Assembly (NCBI GenBank): GCA_039028695.1 | Contig: JBCCHN010000158.1 | Span: 1 to 11,456 of the forward strand | Length of the DNA stretch: 11,456 nt | Direction: 5' to 3' | Source of the DNA: JANQKX01 sp039028695 | GTDB lineage: Bacteria > Pseudomonadota > Alphaproteobacteria > Kiloniellales > Kiloniellaceae | Shown here: positions 1 to 6,937 of the stretch, piece by piece | Layout: every line of letters begins with the position of its first letter | Position numbering within the stretch: the stretch's first letter is position 1 | Position numbers and translations under genes: made by a program | The notes under the pieces: generated by a model | Seen by the model: only the letters and a program-made list of their open reading frames with translations | Told to the model about the DNA's origin: nothing | Databases searched by the model: none

Positions 1-1
1 G

Positions 2-112
2 TCACACTCCCCTGTCTCTAAGTCACTGAAATTCAATCCTAATTTTGAGTTAACGTTCCTTGCACTGAAGGAGGAGGAAGGCAAAGGCCGCGGAGTAAAG
101 CAAGTCATCATT
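2..112 (+). CDS. Possible eukaryotic coding exon, gene unknown (partial)
   Basis: Frame 2 is open from the left edge and reads, in part, KFNPNFELTFLALKEEEGKG, then ends in codon phase 0 at a consensus splice donor (ATT followed by GTGAGT at 113-118). A possible phase-compatible acceptor (TTTGCAG ending at 346) would lead to a short terminal exon at 347-385 that ends in TAG. I do not recognise the protein. The call rests only on the open frame, the donor and the phase match, and the open stretch is short enough to be chance. If real, it is the 3' end of a gene convergent with the HEMK1-like gene on the other strand. Confidence 0.3.
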
Positions 113-364
113 GTGAGTACTTGAAGTACAAGATAGCTTTCACCTGAGTCCGCAGGCCTATCCAACAGAAACAATTGTACCAGTTATCTATCAACAACAT
201 GCTGGTATATAAGCTCTGCTCTTTGCTTCTTGCTTCTTCATTCCCTGTAAAGTTTCACTGAAGAAAAGGGACGAAAATCGCGGCTATGAACCTACCTTAT
301 GTCGGTTTGTTGTCAGTTAAAAAGTTCTCTTATTTTTGGTTTGCAGAGTTTTCTTAAAGATTTT

Positions 365-461
365 TCAATAAGTACTCCTGCCTAGCAATAACAGATCTGG
401 GTTGCAAGAGAAATGCTTCACCTGTCGGGGAGGGAAAAATGACCCAAACGCAAGAACATGT
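365..461 (-). CDS. HEMK1: Tentative third exon of the HEMK1-like gene
   Basis: Downstream of the exon at 563-658 on the minus strand, a pyrimidine-rich tract ends in TTAG at 465-462. The sequence after it stays open in the phase required by the preceding donor. It reads 31 residues, including PPRQVKHFSCNPDLLLLG, and reaches TGA at 367-365. The VKHFSCNPDL stretch loosely resembles the region after the LEVDP..HP segment of animal HEMK1. The expected LEVD and the C-terminal DFxGxxRF are not visible, so the exon may be wrong, or may splice onward out of the window. It overlaps the possible plus-strand terminal exon at 347-385. Confidence 0.25.
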
Positions 462-490
462 CTAACCCAGAATAAGAGGGAAAGAAAGGC

Positions 491-544
<54 letters not shown>

Positions 545-562
545 TCAGCAAGAAGGACCCAC

Positions 563-658
563 CCTCCCATGCGTAGAAGTGTGCCGGCTGATCTGAGAAT
601 ATCTCTAACTACGTCCAGTCCATCATGGCCACCATCCAGAGCAAGGCGATCCTCAAAC
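563..658 (-). CDS. HEMK1: Exon of HEMK1-type N5-glutamine methyltransferase (downstream exon)
   Basis: Minus-strand exon of 96 bases. It is preceded by a pyrimidine-rich acceptor (TTCTTTCTTCATCAG, ending at 659) and followed by the donor GTGGGT (562-557). It encodes FEDRLALDGGHDGLDVVRDI and continues LRSAGTLLRMGG. This matches the segment after the NPPY motif in the HemK/PrmC family (YEDPxALDGGxxGxDxxxxIL in animal HEMK1). Its phase fits the exon at 971-1073 exactly: AA from that exon plus the first G here makes a Lys codon. In animals the enzyme methylates the GGQ glutamine of mitochondrial release factors. The identification comes from recalled family motifs. Confidence 0.85.
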
Positions 659-970
659 CTGATGAAGAAAGAACGAAACAGTCACAAGCAAATAACAAAT
701 TGCTGAAATTCCTTAGAGGATGTGGAATAATTTCACAGATAATCAAGGCATTCAGCTGGAAAGATATTATGCCGGCTGCTTGCTCAGTAGATTAACAGAA
801 TTTGTCGATGCTTCAAACGTGATCTGGTAATTTCGAGCTGCAGTACCCATAGCTTAGAAGGATAAAGTGACCAGCCATGCTCATTTACCGCTCCAAGTCA
901 CGTCTAGCCATGCTCAAGTGCTACTCAAAGTACTAGTACTGCATTGAATTCTCTGCAGTCCTTAACTCAC
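659..970 (-). other. Intron between the two HEMK1-like exons
   Basis: 312 bases, AT-rich, bounded on the minus strand by a GTGAGT donor (970-965) and an AG acceptor (660-659). No other open frame of note and no recognisable repeat was found. The small frames crossing it are not supported. Confidence 0.75.
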
Positions 971-1073
971 TTGACCTCCGCCTGCAAAGTCGGCATTTCA
1001 TGCGACGGTATGTACGGTGGGTTGCTGACAATGATGTCAAATGAACAAGGCACCAAGTGATCAGGCAGAGAAT
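971..1073 (-). CDS. HEMK1: Exon of HEMK1-type N5-glutamine methyltransferase (NPPY motif)
   Basis: Minus-strand exon of 103 bases between a strong acceptor (TATTACTTCTGCAG, ending at 1074) and a perfect donor (AA followed by GTGAGT). It encodes SLPDHLVPCSFDIIVSNPPY followed by IPSHEMPTLQAEV. FDIIVSNPPYI is the catalytic signature of PrmC/HemK methyltransferases, in which Asn-Pro-Pro-Tyr holds the substrate glutamine amide. The presence of introns points to a eukaryotic nuclear gene, not a bacterial prmC. The exon starts with two bases of a split codon, so at least one more exon, carrying the AdoMet-binding motif, should lie upstream. Only about 300 bases remain before the sequence turns bacterial, and I could not find it. 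Confidence 0.88.
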
Positions 1074-1382
1074 CTGCAGAAGTAATATACAAAAAGAAGA
1101 ATTTGGAATTTCCACTGGTTTGAAGAGTTGATTTCTGTACACAAAACCAAAGCACTTGGCCATGTTGTGTATACTGCAGATTTCATTCAGAATTGAGATG
1201 AGGGTAAACTACTACACAAATTTAATTGAACGAGGGGACGGGAGAAGCTAACAATTTCCTCAGCACATTCAGAACACTCTCAACCATGAGTATTAGAGTA
1301 ACCAGTTTTCGTCCATTCTCTTCAGCTCAAAGTACAATGGACTGATTTTGCAAATCTGCTACAGCTCATTTTATAGCACAGC
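1074..1382. other. Host-type non-coding stretch up to the composition break
   Basis: About 309 bases of AT-rich sequence, presumably intron upstream of the NPPY exon on the minus strand. It includes a pyrimidine tract next to the acceptor at 1074. No convincing exon, repeat or RNA gene was found. The character changes sharply at about 1383. Confidence 0.5.
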
Positions 1383-1396
1383 ATAGCGCGCGCTAT
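1383..1396. repeat. Perfect 14-base palindrome at the host/bacterial break
   Basis: ATAGCGCGCGCTAT is identical to its own reverse complement. It sits where AT-rich, intron-like sequence gives way to GC-rich sequence. It may be a ligation or assembly breakpoint feature, or chance. Confidence 0.7.
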
Positions 1397-1644
1397 CAAC
1401 CTTACCACCGGCAGCCTGCCCCGCAAAAGCTTGAGACGCTAAGGGCTACGCCGGCAAAGTGCCGGCGCGGCACTGATGGCATTCAGCAGGCCGCCGGCAA
1501 CCCTTTCTCTTTTTGATCAACACTTGGGTATGTGGCCGATTGACTGTGAACGGACACTGGCTTTCTCTCATCTAATCTTATTGGTACCGTTAGCCTGCGC
1601 TTAGCACTGCAATGCTCGATGGGGGCTTAAATCAGGGATTAGTC
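1397..1644. other. Bacterial intergenic region upstream of the SET-domain gene
   Basis: GC-rich at the left end. It holds a hairpin at 1449-1467 (CGCCGGC, loop AAAGT, GCCGGCG) with no T-tract. A TTGACT at 1540-1545 could be a -35 box for the gene at 1645, but no good -10 lies at the usual distance. No gene was found. Confidence 0.5.
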
Positions 1645-2178
1645 ATGATCGCGAAAAAGTTGAATGGATTTTGCTTCGCCTTTGAGGTCAAGGAAACCCG
1701 TGATAAGGGGCTGGGCGTATTCGCCGCTGAACCGATCGAGCAAGGCAGCATCGTATGGCGGCACGTACCTGGCCAATACACAGTGTACGACGAGCCCCTG
1801 TTCAAAGCGGCAATCGACTCTATGACGCATGACCAGGTCGTTTACGAATTGACCCATGTGTTCGGGTTAAAGGAAATACCCGACTGCCTGATCAGGGTTC
1901 ATGACGAAGGGGCTCTGATCAATCATGAGAGCGCGGCAAATCTTGAAACCAATAATGCCCACCCTATTGAAAGCCCCTTTGACACAAAATCAACTCATTA
2001 CGTCGAGGACGTCACCAAAGCGCTGCTCACGGACCGCTATGCGCTGATCGCAACGCGGGACATAAAAAGGGGCGAAGAATTCACAAACAACTATGTCACC
2101 GAATGTTATGAACCCGAGTTTTATGAAATCTTGTATGAGCTCTATGGCGTGGATGAGGGTTATTTGGATGACGGCTGA
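1645..2178 (+). CDS. SET-domain protein, putative protein-lysine methyltransferase
   Basis: 177 residues, cytoplasmic, with no signal peptide or membrane segment. It consists almost only of a SET fold: the N-terminal GLGVFAAEPIEQG (about 22-34) is the GxG AdoMet strand, LINHESAANLETN (91-103) corresponds to the family's INHSxxPN knot strand, and ALIATRDIKRGEEFTNNYV (133-151) corresponds to the RDIxxGEELxxxY end with the late Tyr (Y150). The usual Ser/Cys after NH is Glu, and there is no post-SET cysteine cluster. It should transfer methyl groups from AdoMet to lysine, but the target is unknown. A start at 1612 would add 11 residues but has no ribosome site. The ATG at 1645 has AGGGA eight bases upstream, so it is preferred. 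It is the first bacterial gene beyond the break. Confidence 0.8.
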   Translation: MIAKKLNGFCFAFEVKETRDKGLGVFAAEPIEQGSIVWRHVPGQYTVYDEPLFKAAIDSMTHDQVVYELTHVFGLKEIPDCLIRVHDEGALINHESAANLETNNAHPIESPFDTKSTHYVEDVTKALLTDRYALIATRDIKRGEEFTNNYVTECYEPEFYEILYELYGVDEGYLDDG

Positions 2179-2203
2179 GGGTCATCCAAGGCACCCGAGA
2201 TGG

Positions 2204-2219
2204 CCAGGGGTAGCCCTGG
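2204..2219. terminator. Small hairpin after the SET gene
   Basis: CCAGGG, loop GTAG, CCCTGG: a 6-bp perfect stem 26 bases after the stop at 2178. It is followed by an A-rich stretch and no T-tract, so its role as terminator is weakly supported. Confidence 0.3.
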
Positions 2220-2327
2220 AAGAGAAAACTTAGGCCAAAGAACGAGGTGCTGATCGGCCTTAAAGCTTGGATCAGCGACCCGACCTAATGCGATCCCAAT
2301 CCAATAAGGGAAACATCTGCTATCGGT

Positions 2328-2360
2328 GGCGACGACTTCCGGCTTGCGGAAGCCGTCGCC
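2328..2360 (-). terminator. Strong hairpin just beyond the haloperoxidase stop
   Basis: Arms of 13 bases (2328-2340 and 2348-2360) pair with one mismatch around a 7-base centre, in which further CG pairs can form. The hairpin begins eight bases after the stop codon of the minus-strand haloperoxidase gene and lies between two convergent genes. This is the usual place for a (possibly bidirectional) terminator. No long U-tract follows on either strand. Confidence 0.5.
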
Positions 2361-2367
2361 CTGTCCC

Positions 2368-4167
2368 TTAACGCCGACCAATACGGCGGACGGGTCCGTC
2401 AAAGGTGGGTACGCTAAGCACGAAGGGATCGGTTGGATAGGAGATCGCTTGTTCCTCCAGCATACCGATGGCGATCTCCTCGCCCATTCGAAGGCTGTCG
2501 TAGTAGTCGGAGTAGTAGTGCACGCCCGCCATGTTCCGACCAATTGAGATGTTGGCCGCGAGCTTGTTTAGCTCACCCTCCAGCGTGAGCGGGCAATGAA
2601 TTTCATGGCGGTCGAGCTTATCGCATCCCTTGGCGGGCGGCGTATACTGCACGGGATGCGATATCTTGCGGTAGAAGCCGTCCTTGCCGCAGTTGCAGTC
2701 ATCCTTGTCGGCGTTCTTGCCCAGCACCGTCCCCGTATCGAAAAAGGCCTTCAAAACGGTAACACAAGCACCCGCCACCGTGGCATGGCCCGCGCCATAA
2801 GCCGGGTGCATGGGCGAGCCTTCCCCGAACGCCATGGGCAGCAGGAAGTTACCCCGGCTGAACTCATTAGGCTCTTCCGGATTACCGGCCGCGATCTTTG
2901 ACAGGGTCGAATCGCCATTGGCATCGTCATTGGAAAAGAGGTCGTCACACATCTTGGTCAGCGTCCCGTACAGGCTGGGGTGACGGCTTTCGATCCGGTC
3001 GGCCTTGGCGATGCGCGCCGCCAAGGCTTCGGGGCGCAGGCGCAGGTGATTGTTGAACTTTTGGAACCGTACCGCCTTGAGCGCGCGCGTGGCCACTTCG
3101 GTTACCAGTGTGAGGATATGCGGCCCGCCATAAAGCGCAAAACCATTCGCGTTCTGCCCGTGCTTTACATCGTAGTCGTAGATGTCGCGCCTGCCGGAAA
3201 GATTGGCAAAGCCCGGGTCAAAGGGCGTGTTCATGCCAAGCAGGATCAGGCAGGCGTTGAGATAGGCCTGATAAAGCGCATCGAAATGCACATAAGACGC
3301 CAAATCGCGTGGTGTCTTGATGAAACAACAATCTCCACTCTTAAAGTCCTGGCCCGGGCCGCACATGTTGACGTCAAAGCCCTGCTGCACGGCGAGCCAG
3401 TCCTTCCAGCGTTTCATATAGTCGTCACATTTCGCGGCGACGAGCACACGCTGGTCGATCTTTTGCGCGCCGAAACTGATAATGCCGTCTTCAAGATCCG
3501 TCGTGCCCGTCTGGTTCCGGGTGCCGATCAGCATGAACTGCGATAGATAAGGCCCCACCTCGCAGCCCGGTGACGAGCCACGGAAAGCGGTCTGCTCGTC
3601 GAGCGTGGTCGGCGTCTCACTGGTGCGGCCGCGTGTACCGGGAAAGCCCTTTTGCGCAAAGGGCAGAGCATTGAGGCGCGTCACCGAGTCGGCGAGTCCA
3701 GGCCCATTCTTGACAAACTCGGAAAACGACACATCACGCAGGAGGGCCAGTTCATAGACCTCGGCCATCTCGAAGGTCAATTCGTCGCTGCAGAGCTCGG
3801 GCGCAGGCGGCATGGAGACGGCCTGCGGGTCCGGTCCCTCCAGCTCGTAGACCACACCGGCCGTCGGCGCCTCCCACTTGCGCCGATTCATGTCTTCTGG
3901 TGGTGTGGGCACCGGCACGCGGGTCGTAAAGGGCTCGATCCAGCCTTCGTTGATGGCCTGACGAAAAGCCTCGAAATGGGCTCCATTCTTCACCAGCCCG
4001 GTGTCCTTGTCGTGCTCGAGCCCCTTCGTGAAGCTCATCGGGTATTGCGCGGTCGCGTAACGCTCCTCATCACCATTGGCGATATGGTCGGGGTGGACCC
4101 GATCACGCGCCAACTTTGCGGCGGATACACGGAAATCAAACGCGGTTTCGCGGCGATTAACTGCCAT
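2368..4167 (-). CDS. Vanadium-dependent haloperoxidase (bromoperoxidase-like)
   Basis: 599 residues, close to the size of algal and cyanobacterial bromoperoxidases. It should use vanadate and H2O2 to oxidise halide to a hypohalous species that halogenates organic molecules. The vanadate-binding set of the PAP2/haloperoxidase fold is visible: K370-x7-R378 in KFNNHLRLRPE, HPAYGAGH (454-461) with the acid-base His461, and R544-x5-H550 in GRNMAGVHYYSD, where His550 would be the axial vanadate ligand. The K-x7-R and R-x5-H spacings, and His seven residues before the GH, agree with the red-algal pattern as I recall it. The oddity is A459, where the algal motif (PSGH) has the vanadate-contacting Ser. 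There is no signal peptide. AGGAG eight bases upstream fixes the start at 4167. It stands alone, with a 366-base leader region. Confidence 0.9.
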   Translation of the reverse strand: MAVNRRETAFDFRVSAAKLARDRVHPDHIANGDEERYATAQYPMSFTKGLEHDKDTGLVKNGAHFEAFRQAINEGWIEPFTTRVPVPTPPEDMNRRKWEAPTAGVVYELEGPDPQAVSMPPAPELCSDELTFEMAEVYELALLRDVSFSEFVKNGPGLADSVTRLNALPFAQKGFPGTRGRTSETPTTLDEQTAFRGSSPGCEVGPYLSQFMLIGTRNQTGTTDLEDGIISFGAQKIDQRVLVAAKCDDYMKRWKDWLAVQQGFDVNMCGPGQDFKSGDCCFIKTPRDLASYVHFDALYQAYLNACLILLGMNTPFDPGFANLSGRRDIYDYDVKHGQNANGFALYGGPHILTLVTEVATRALKAVRFQKFNNHLRLRPEALAARIAKADRIESRHPSLYGTLTKMCDDLFSNDDANGDSTLSKIAAGNPEEPNEFSRGNFLLPMAFGEGSPMHPAYGAGHATVAGACVTVLKAFFDTGTVLGKNADKDDCNCGKDGFYRKISHPVQYTPPAKGCDKLDRHEIHCPLTLEGELNKLAANISIGRNMAGVHYYSDYYDSLRMGEEIAIGMLEEQAISYPTDPFVLSVPTFDGPVRRIGRR

Positions 4168-4533
4168 AAGGAAGTCTCCTTTGTGACTAAGAGATTCAGA
4201 CGAACGGACGCAGAGGGATCAAAAAAATATCGACTGCGCCACGTCCTATATGAAACGCTTGTCAGGAAACGACCGTGACCCGGGTCACACTCTGCGCGTG
4301 TAAGAATTTATTCACATTACTGCCGGAGCTCGTGCTTTTCAGATGCCTAAGGCTCGCATGGAGTTAGACGGTCCAGGCTTTTTAGGGATCGGCGCGCCGG
4401 CTCGAACGATGGCCGCTCCAGCGCTTGCTCTTTATCAATTCGCCTTTTTGGGAGATAGCTTTCTGGTGCAGACGCTCGTCTCTTTGAAGCGCCGCTTATT
4501 CTACCCACCCCTTGTCCGACCTTGGCCCTCGCC
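4168..4533. promoter_or_regulatory. Intergenic leader of the haloperoxidase gene with a 14-base palindrome
   Basis: 366 bases between the M24 gene stop and the haloperoxidase start, with no supported gene. It holds the perfect palindrome GTGACCCGGGTCAC (4275-4288), whose nearer edge is about 107 bases upstream of the haloperoxidase ATG, a typical operator shape. On the minus strand a CTGACA and a TATAGG lie downstream of it, but spaced too closely for a standard promoter. A 10-base GC palindrome (4390-4399) is short enough to be chance. No clear terminator for the M24 gene was found. Confidence 0.45.
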
Positions 4534-5709
4534 TCACAGACCGATCACCTCAACCGCGCGGGGGAACTGGGTGAGGCAGACCGCGTCCTTGGCCCGCACG
4601 TGGATGGTCTCACTGAGTTCCATGCCCCAGCCCGCCATCCACATGCCCAGGATGATGTGCACCACCGCATCCTTGGGTACCAGATCCGTCTCGCCGGGAC
4701 GGAAACTCAAGGTGTGCTCGCCCCAGTCTGGGGCATAACCGATACCGATCGAGTAACCGATGCGGCTCTTCTTCTCCAGGCCATAGCGGTCCAGCACCCC
4801 CTGCCACGCCCCATGGACCGAAGCGGTGGTGACCCCGGCCTTGAGGCTGTCCAGCACCGCTACCATGCCCTCTTCCACGGCCTTGGCCGTATCGGTCAGC
4901 TCTTGGGGCGGTGTGCCCAGATGCACCGTGCGGGCCAGCCCGGCATTATAGCGCTTGCGGCAGCCGCCCAGCTCGAAGGCGATGGTCTGTTCCGCCTCAA
5001 AGGGCGCGTCCGTCCACAGGGGATGGGCCGTCGAAGCGGCCTCGCCCGCCAGCACCAGGGGGTGCAGCGCGGTCTGGTCACCGCCGAACTCGGGCGTGCC
5101 CCGGATCTGGGCGGCCACCACCTCGGCCATCAGGTCGCACTGCCTGACCCCCGGCCGCACCCCATCGTAGGCGGTTTGCATGGCCAGCCCGGCGATGGCG
5201 GCGGCTTGGCCCATCATCTCGATCTCAGCGCGGCTTTTCACCACGCGCGCCGAGTTGACCAGCAGATCCCCATCCACCCAGCGGGCGTTGGGCAGGCCGG
5301 CCTGCAGATGGCCCACGGCAGCGGAGGTCAGGAAATAAACATCGCTCTCATAGCCGATGGTCTTGCCGTCAAGCCCGGCGCCACGCATCCAGTCGGCCAT
5401 GAATTGCGCCGGATGCACACCGGGTTTTTGCACCAGGTCCTCCGGAAAGGGAACCACCTGGGCCTCCGGCAAGTAGGTCGTAAAGGCCGCCGCGCCCGCG
5501 TCCATCTCCCGCCCGATCCAGGTGGGCGCCAGCTCTTGACCCACCACCATGATCTGGGGCGTGTAAAAGGACCAGGCGTCATAACCCGTCAGCCAATTGA
5601 TATTGGCCGGATCGCCAATCACCAGCGCCTCCAGGCCCCGCTCGACCAGGCTATGGCGCATGCGGGTCAGGCGGTCGGCATATTCATCGCGGGAAAAAGG
5701 CGGCGGCAT
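4534..5709 (-). CDS. doeA: M24 creatinase-type hydrolase, probable ectoine hydrolase
   Basis: 391 residues with the two-domain creatinase/prolidase layout: an N-terminal domain (1-160, with NINWLTGYDAWSFY at 37-50 and GREMDAGAA at 66-74) and a pita-bread domain (about 160-391). The opening PFSRDEYADRL and the SRIGYSIGIGYAPDWGEHT block (315-333) fit the DoeA/EutD ectoine hydrolases, which open the ring of ectoine to N-acetyl-diaminobutyrate. The metal ligands of true M24 peptidases are not kept: FELGG in place of IDxG, YNAGLART in place of YxxDxTRT, and GYSIG in place of GHGIG. His229 in STAHP matches the conserved catalytic His of this fold. This suggests a metal-free enzyme, like creatinase. 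No ectoine deacetylase, transporter or regulator gene lies beside it, so creatinase or another amidohydrolase remains possible. GAGG five bases upstream supports the start. Confidence 0.75.
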   Translation of the reverse strand: MPPPFSRDEYADRLTRMRHSLVERGLEALVIGDPANINWLTGYDAWSFYTPQIMVVGQELAPTWIGREMDAGAAAFTTYLPEAQVVPFPEDLVQKPGVHPAQFMADWMRGAGLDGKTIGYESDVYFLTSAAVGHLQAGLPNARWVDGDLLVNSARVVKSRAEIEMMGQAAAIAGLAMQTAYDGVRPGVRQCDLMAEVVAAQIRGTPEFGGDQTALHPLVLAGEAASTAHPLWTDAPFEAEQTIAFELGGCRKRYNAGLARTVHLGTPPQELTDTAKAVEEGMVAVLDSLKAGVTTASVHGAWQGVLDRYGLEKKSRIGYSIGIGYAPDWGEHTLSFRPGETDLVPKDAVVHIILGMWMAGWGMELSETIHVRAKDAVCLTQFPRAVEVIGL

Positions 5710-5871
5710 GGGGTCCTCATAGTCTCAAGGTCGATACCTCCTCTATAGCCGAAGAAGCCGAGACAGGGCAGCTTAAATCGGTCCGGCTGGGTGGCCGCCA
5801 ACCTAGTCGGCTTTCCGCGGCTGATTGGGGACGATGTCGTGGGGCGTTTTTACTTTCCGGGAAGCCCACAC

Positions 5872-6450
5872 TCAGCCCAGGCTGTCCACCAGAGACTGGG
5901 CGGCCCGGCGCTGTAGCTTGCGCCACGATGGCCCCGGGTTGAGGGGCATGATGGCGCTGGTGTTGAAATAGATGGCGGTGACCCCCGAGGCAGCCACCTT
6001 GCAACGCTCGAGCTCGGCATGAGGCTTGTGGCGTAGAAATTCCTTGGCCGTCTTTTTCTCAAACTGAAGAACAAATCCCATCAATTGATTCTCAATGCCT
6101 GCATATCGCTCGGCGGCGGCGACCAACGCCTGGAAGACGGCTGCGTTTTCCGCCGAATAATCCTTTTTGCCGAAGAGGCGATCCATGAAGACTTCAAACC
6201 GCCGTTCTTCCGGCAGAGAGGAAAACATGGCGTCGGTCAAGCGCTCGAAATTGGCGATGACGTGATCCAACAATTTTGCAACCATCTCCTCTCGATTGCC
6301 CAAATAGTGGCGAATAAGCGGGCGACCCACGCCGGCTTCCTCGGCAATTTTTTCCAGCGTCGCCCCGTCCAGGCCGTAGCGGGCCACGCAGGCCATGAAG
6401 GCATCTAGGATTTCTTCGGAACGTTGATGCTTGAGACTGGGTCGAGACAT
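5872..6450 (-). CDS. TetR-family transcriptional regulator
   Basis: 192 residues, the usual size for the family. The N-terminal helix-turn-helix domain is clear: SEEILDAFMACVARYGLDGA (11-30) leads into TLEKIAEEAGVGRPLIRHYL (31-50), the DNA-recognition part, with the typical helix around RHYLGNREEMV. The rest (about 60-192) is a helical ligand/dimer domain with no recognisable ligand signature. It is the last gene of a minus-strand cluster, 14 bases after the DUF2141 gene. GGTGAAG lies a few bases upstream of the ATG. The divergent promoter at the head of the same cluster carries a large palindrome, so this protein most likely represses both its own cluster and the Rieske oxygenase gene until a substrate-like ligand binds. 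That link is inference. Confidence 0.9.
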   Translation of the reverse strand: MSRPSLKHQRSEEILDAFMACVARYGLDGATLEKIAEEAGVGRPLIRHYLGNREEMVAKLLDHVIANFERLTDAMFSSLPEERRFEVFMDRLFGKKDYSAENAAVFQALVAAAERYAGIENQLMGFVLQFEKKTAKEFLRHKPHAELERCKVAASGVTAIYFNTSAIMPLNPGPSWRKLQRRAAQSLVDSLG

Positions 6451-6464
6451 TTTTTCTTCACCGT

Positions 6465-6923
6465 CTAGTCAACATAAATCATCTCGATGGTCGCAGCCGC
6501 ATCCTCTCCGCCGAAACGAAAGGCGGCTTGATCGAAAGTGGGAACCGCAACCCGGCCCACAGCGTTGGAATAGGCGTAGCCCTCGATAGGGATCGCGTCC
6601 ACCATATCAAAGACATTGTTTTCATTTTCGTCATGGTGAAGGACCGCCGCGTAGGTTCCCGGTGTGACGCCGGTGACCGTCACCACGACCTCGGCGCCGG
6701 AAACCGGCGCCGCGCTATAGTGGGCGATGTGAGACAGGGAGTTTTCTTCAAAGGCGATCGCATCGTCATACAGCAGCAGGTGGACCACACCCTTTTCGTT
6801 GCGGAGCCCCTCGACCTTAATGGACAAGCTGTGACCATAAGCCAAGCTGTCGCCAAAACTGACCGCCAATACCAACAACAGTCCAAAGATAGCTAACGTA
6901 TTGGAAATGCCCTTTCGTGTCAT
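6465..6923 (-). CDS. Secreted DUF2141 family protein
   Basis: 152 residues. Residues 1-28 look like a signal peptide: a basic start (MTRKG), a hydrophobic core LAIFGLLLVLAVSF and a possible cut after DSLA. The mature part has the DUF2141 pattern: a beta-strand start LSIKVEGLRNEKGVVHLLLY, VTGVTPGTYAAVLHHDENEN with the conserved HDEN block (97-100), and IPIEGYAYSNAVG (111-123). The HDEN..D region resembles a calcium-type loop. The family is exported, beta-sandwich-like, and of unknown biochemical role. The gene lies 14 bases downstream of the small membrane-protein gene and 14 bases upstream of the TetR gene, so the three are probably co-transcribed. Its function next to an oxygenase is unknown. 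Confidence 0.88.
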   Translation of the reverse strand: MTRKGISNTLAIFGLLLVLAVSFGDSLAYGHSLSIKVEGLRNEKGVVHLLLYDDAIAFEENSLSHIAHYSAAPVSGAEVVVTVTGVTPGTYAAVLHHDENENNVFDMVDAIPIEGYAYSNAVGRVAVPTFDQAAFRFGGEDAAATIEMIYVD

Positions 6924-6937
6924 GGGGTCTCAAGCCT

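Noticed and set aside
203..213. TATA-box-like TATATAAG on the plus strand in host-type DNA
   Set aside because: No coding exon or start could be tied to it, and such a motif is common by chance in AT-rich sequence.
1074..1380. Possible upstream HEMK1 exon around AEENGRKL on the minus strand
   Set aside because: The resemblance to the xxENAxRL stretch of the family is weak. The frame has a stop just before it and no phase-compatible splice sites were found.
2980..4278. Several plus-strand open frames (for example 2980-3546 and 3652-4278)
   Set aside because: They are antisense to the haloperoxidase gene, which has conserved catalytic motifs along its length.
4522..5748. 408-residue open frame on the plus strand
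   Set aside because: It lies antisense to the M24 hydrolase, which has clear family motifs throughout. The product is rich in His, Gly and Arg with no family resemblance, as expected from the reverse strand of a GC-rich gene.
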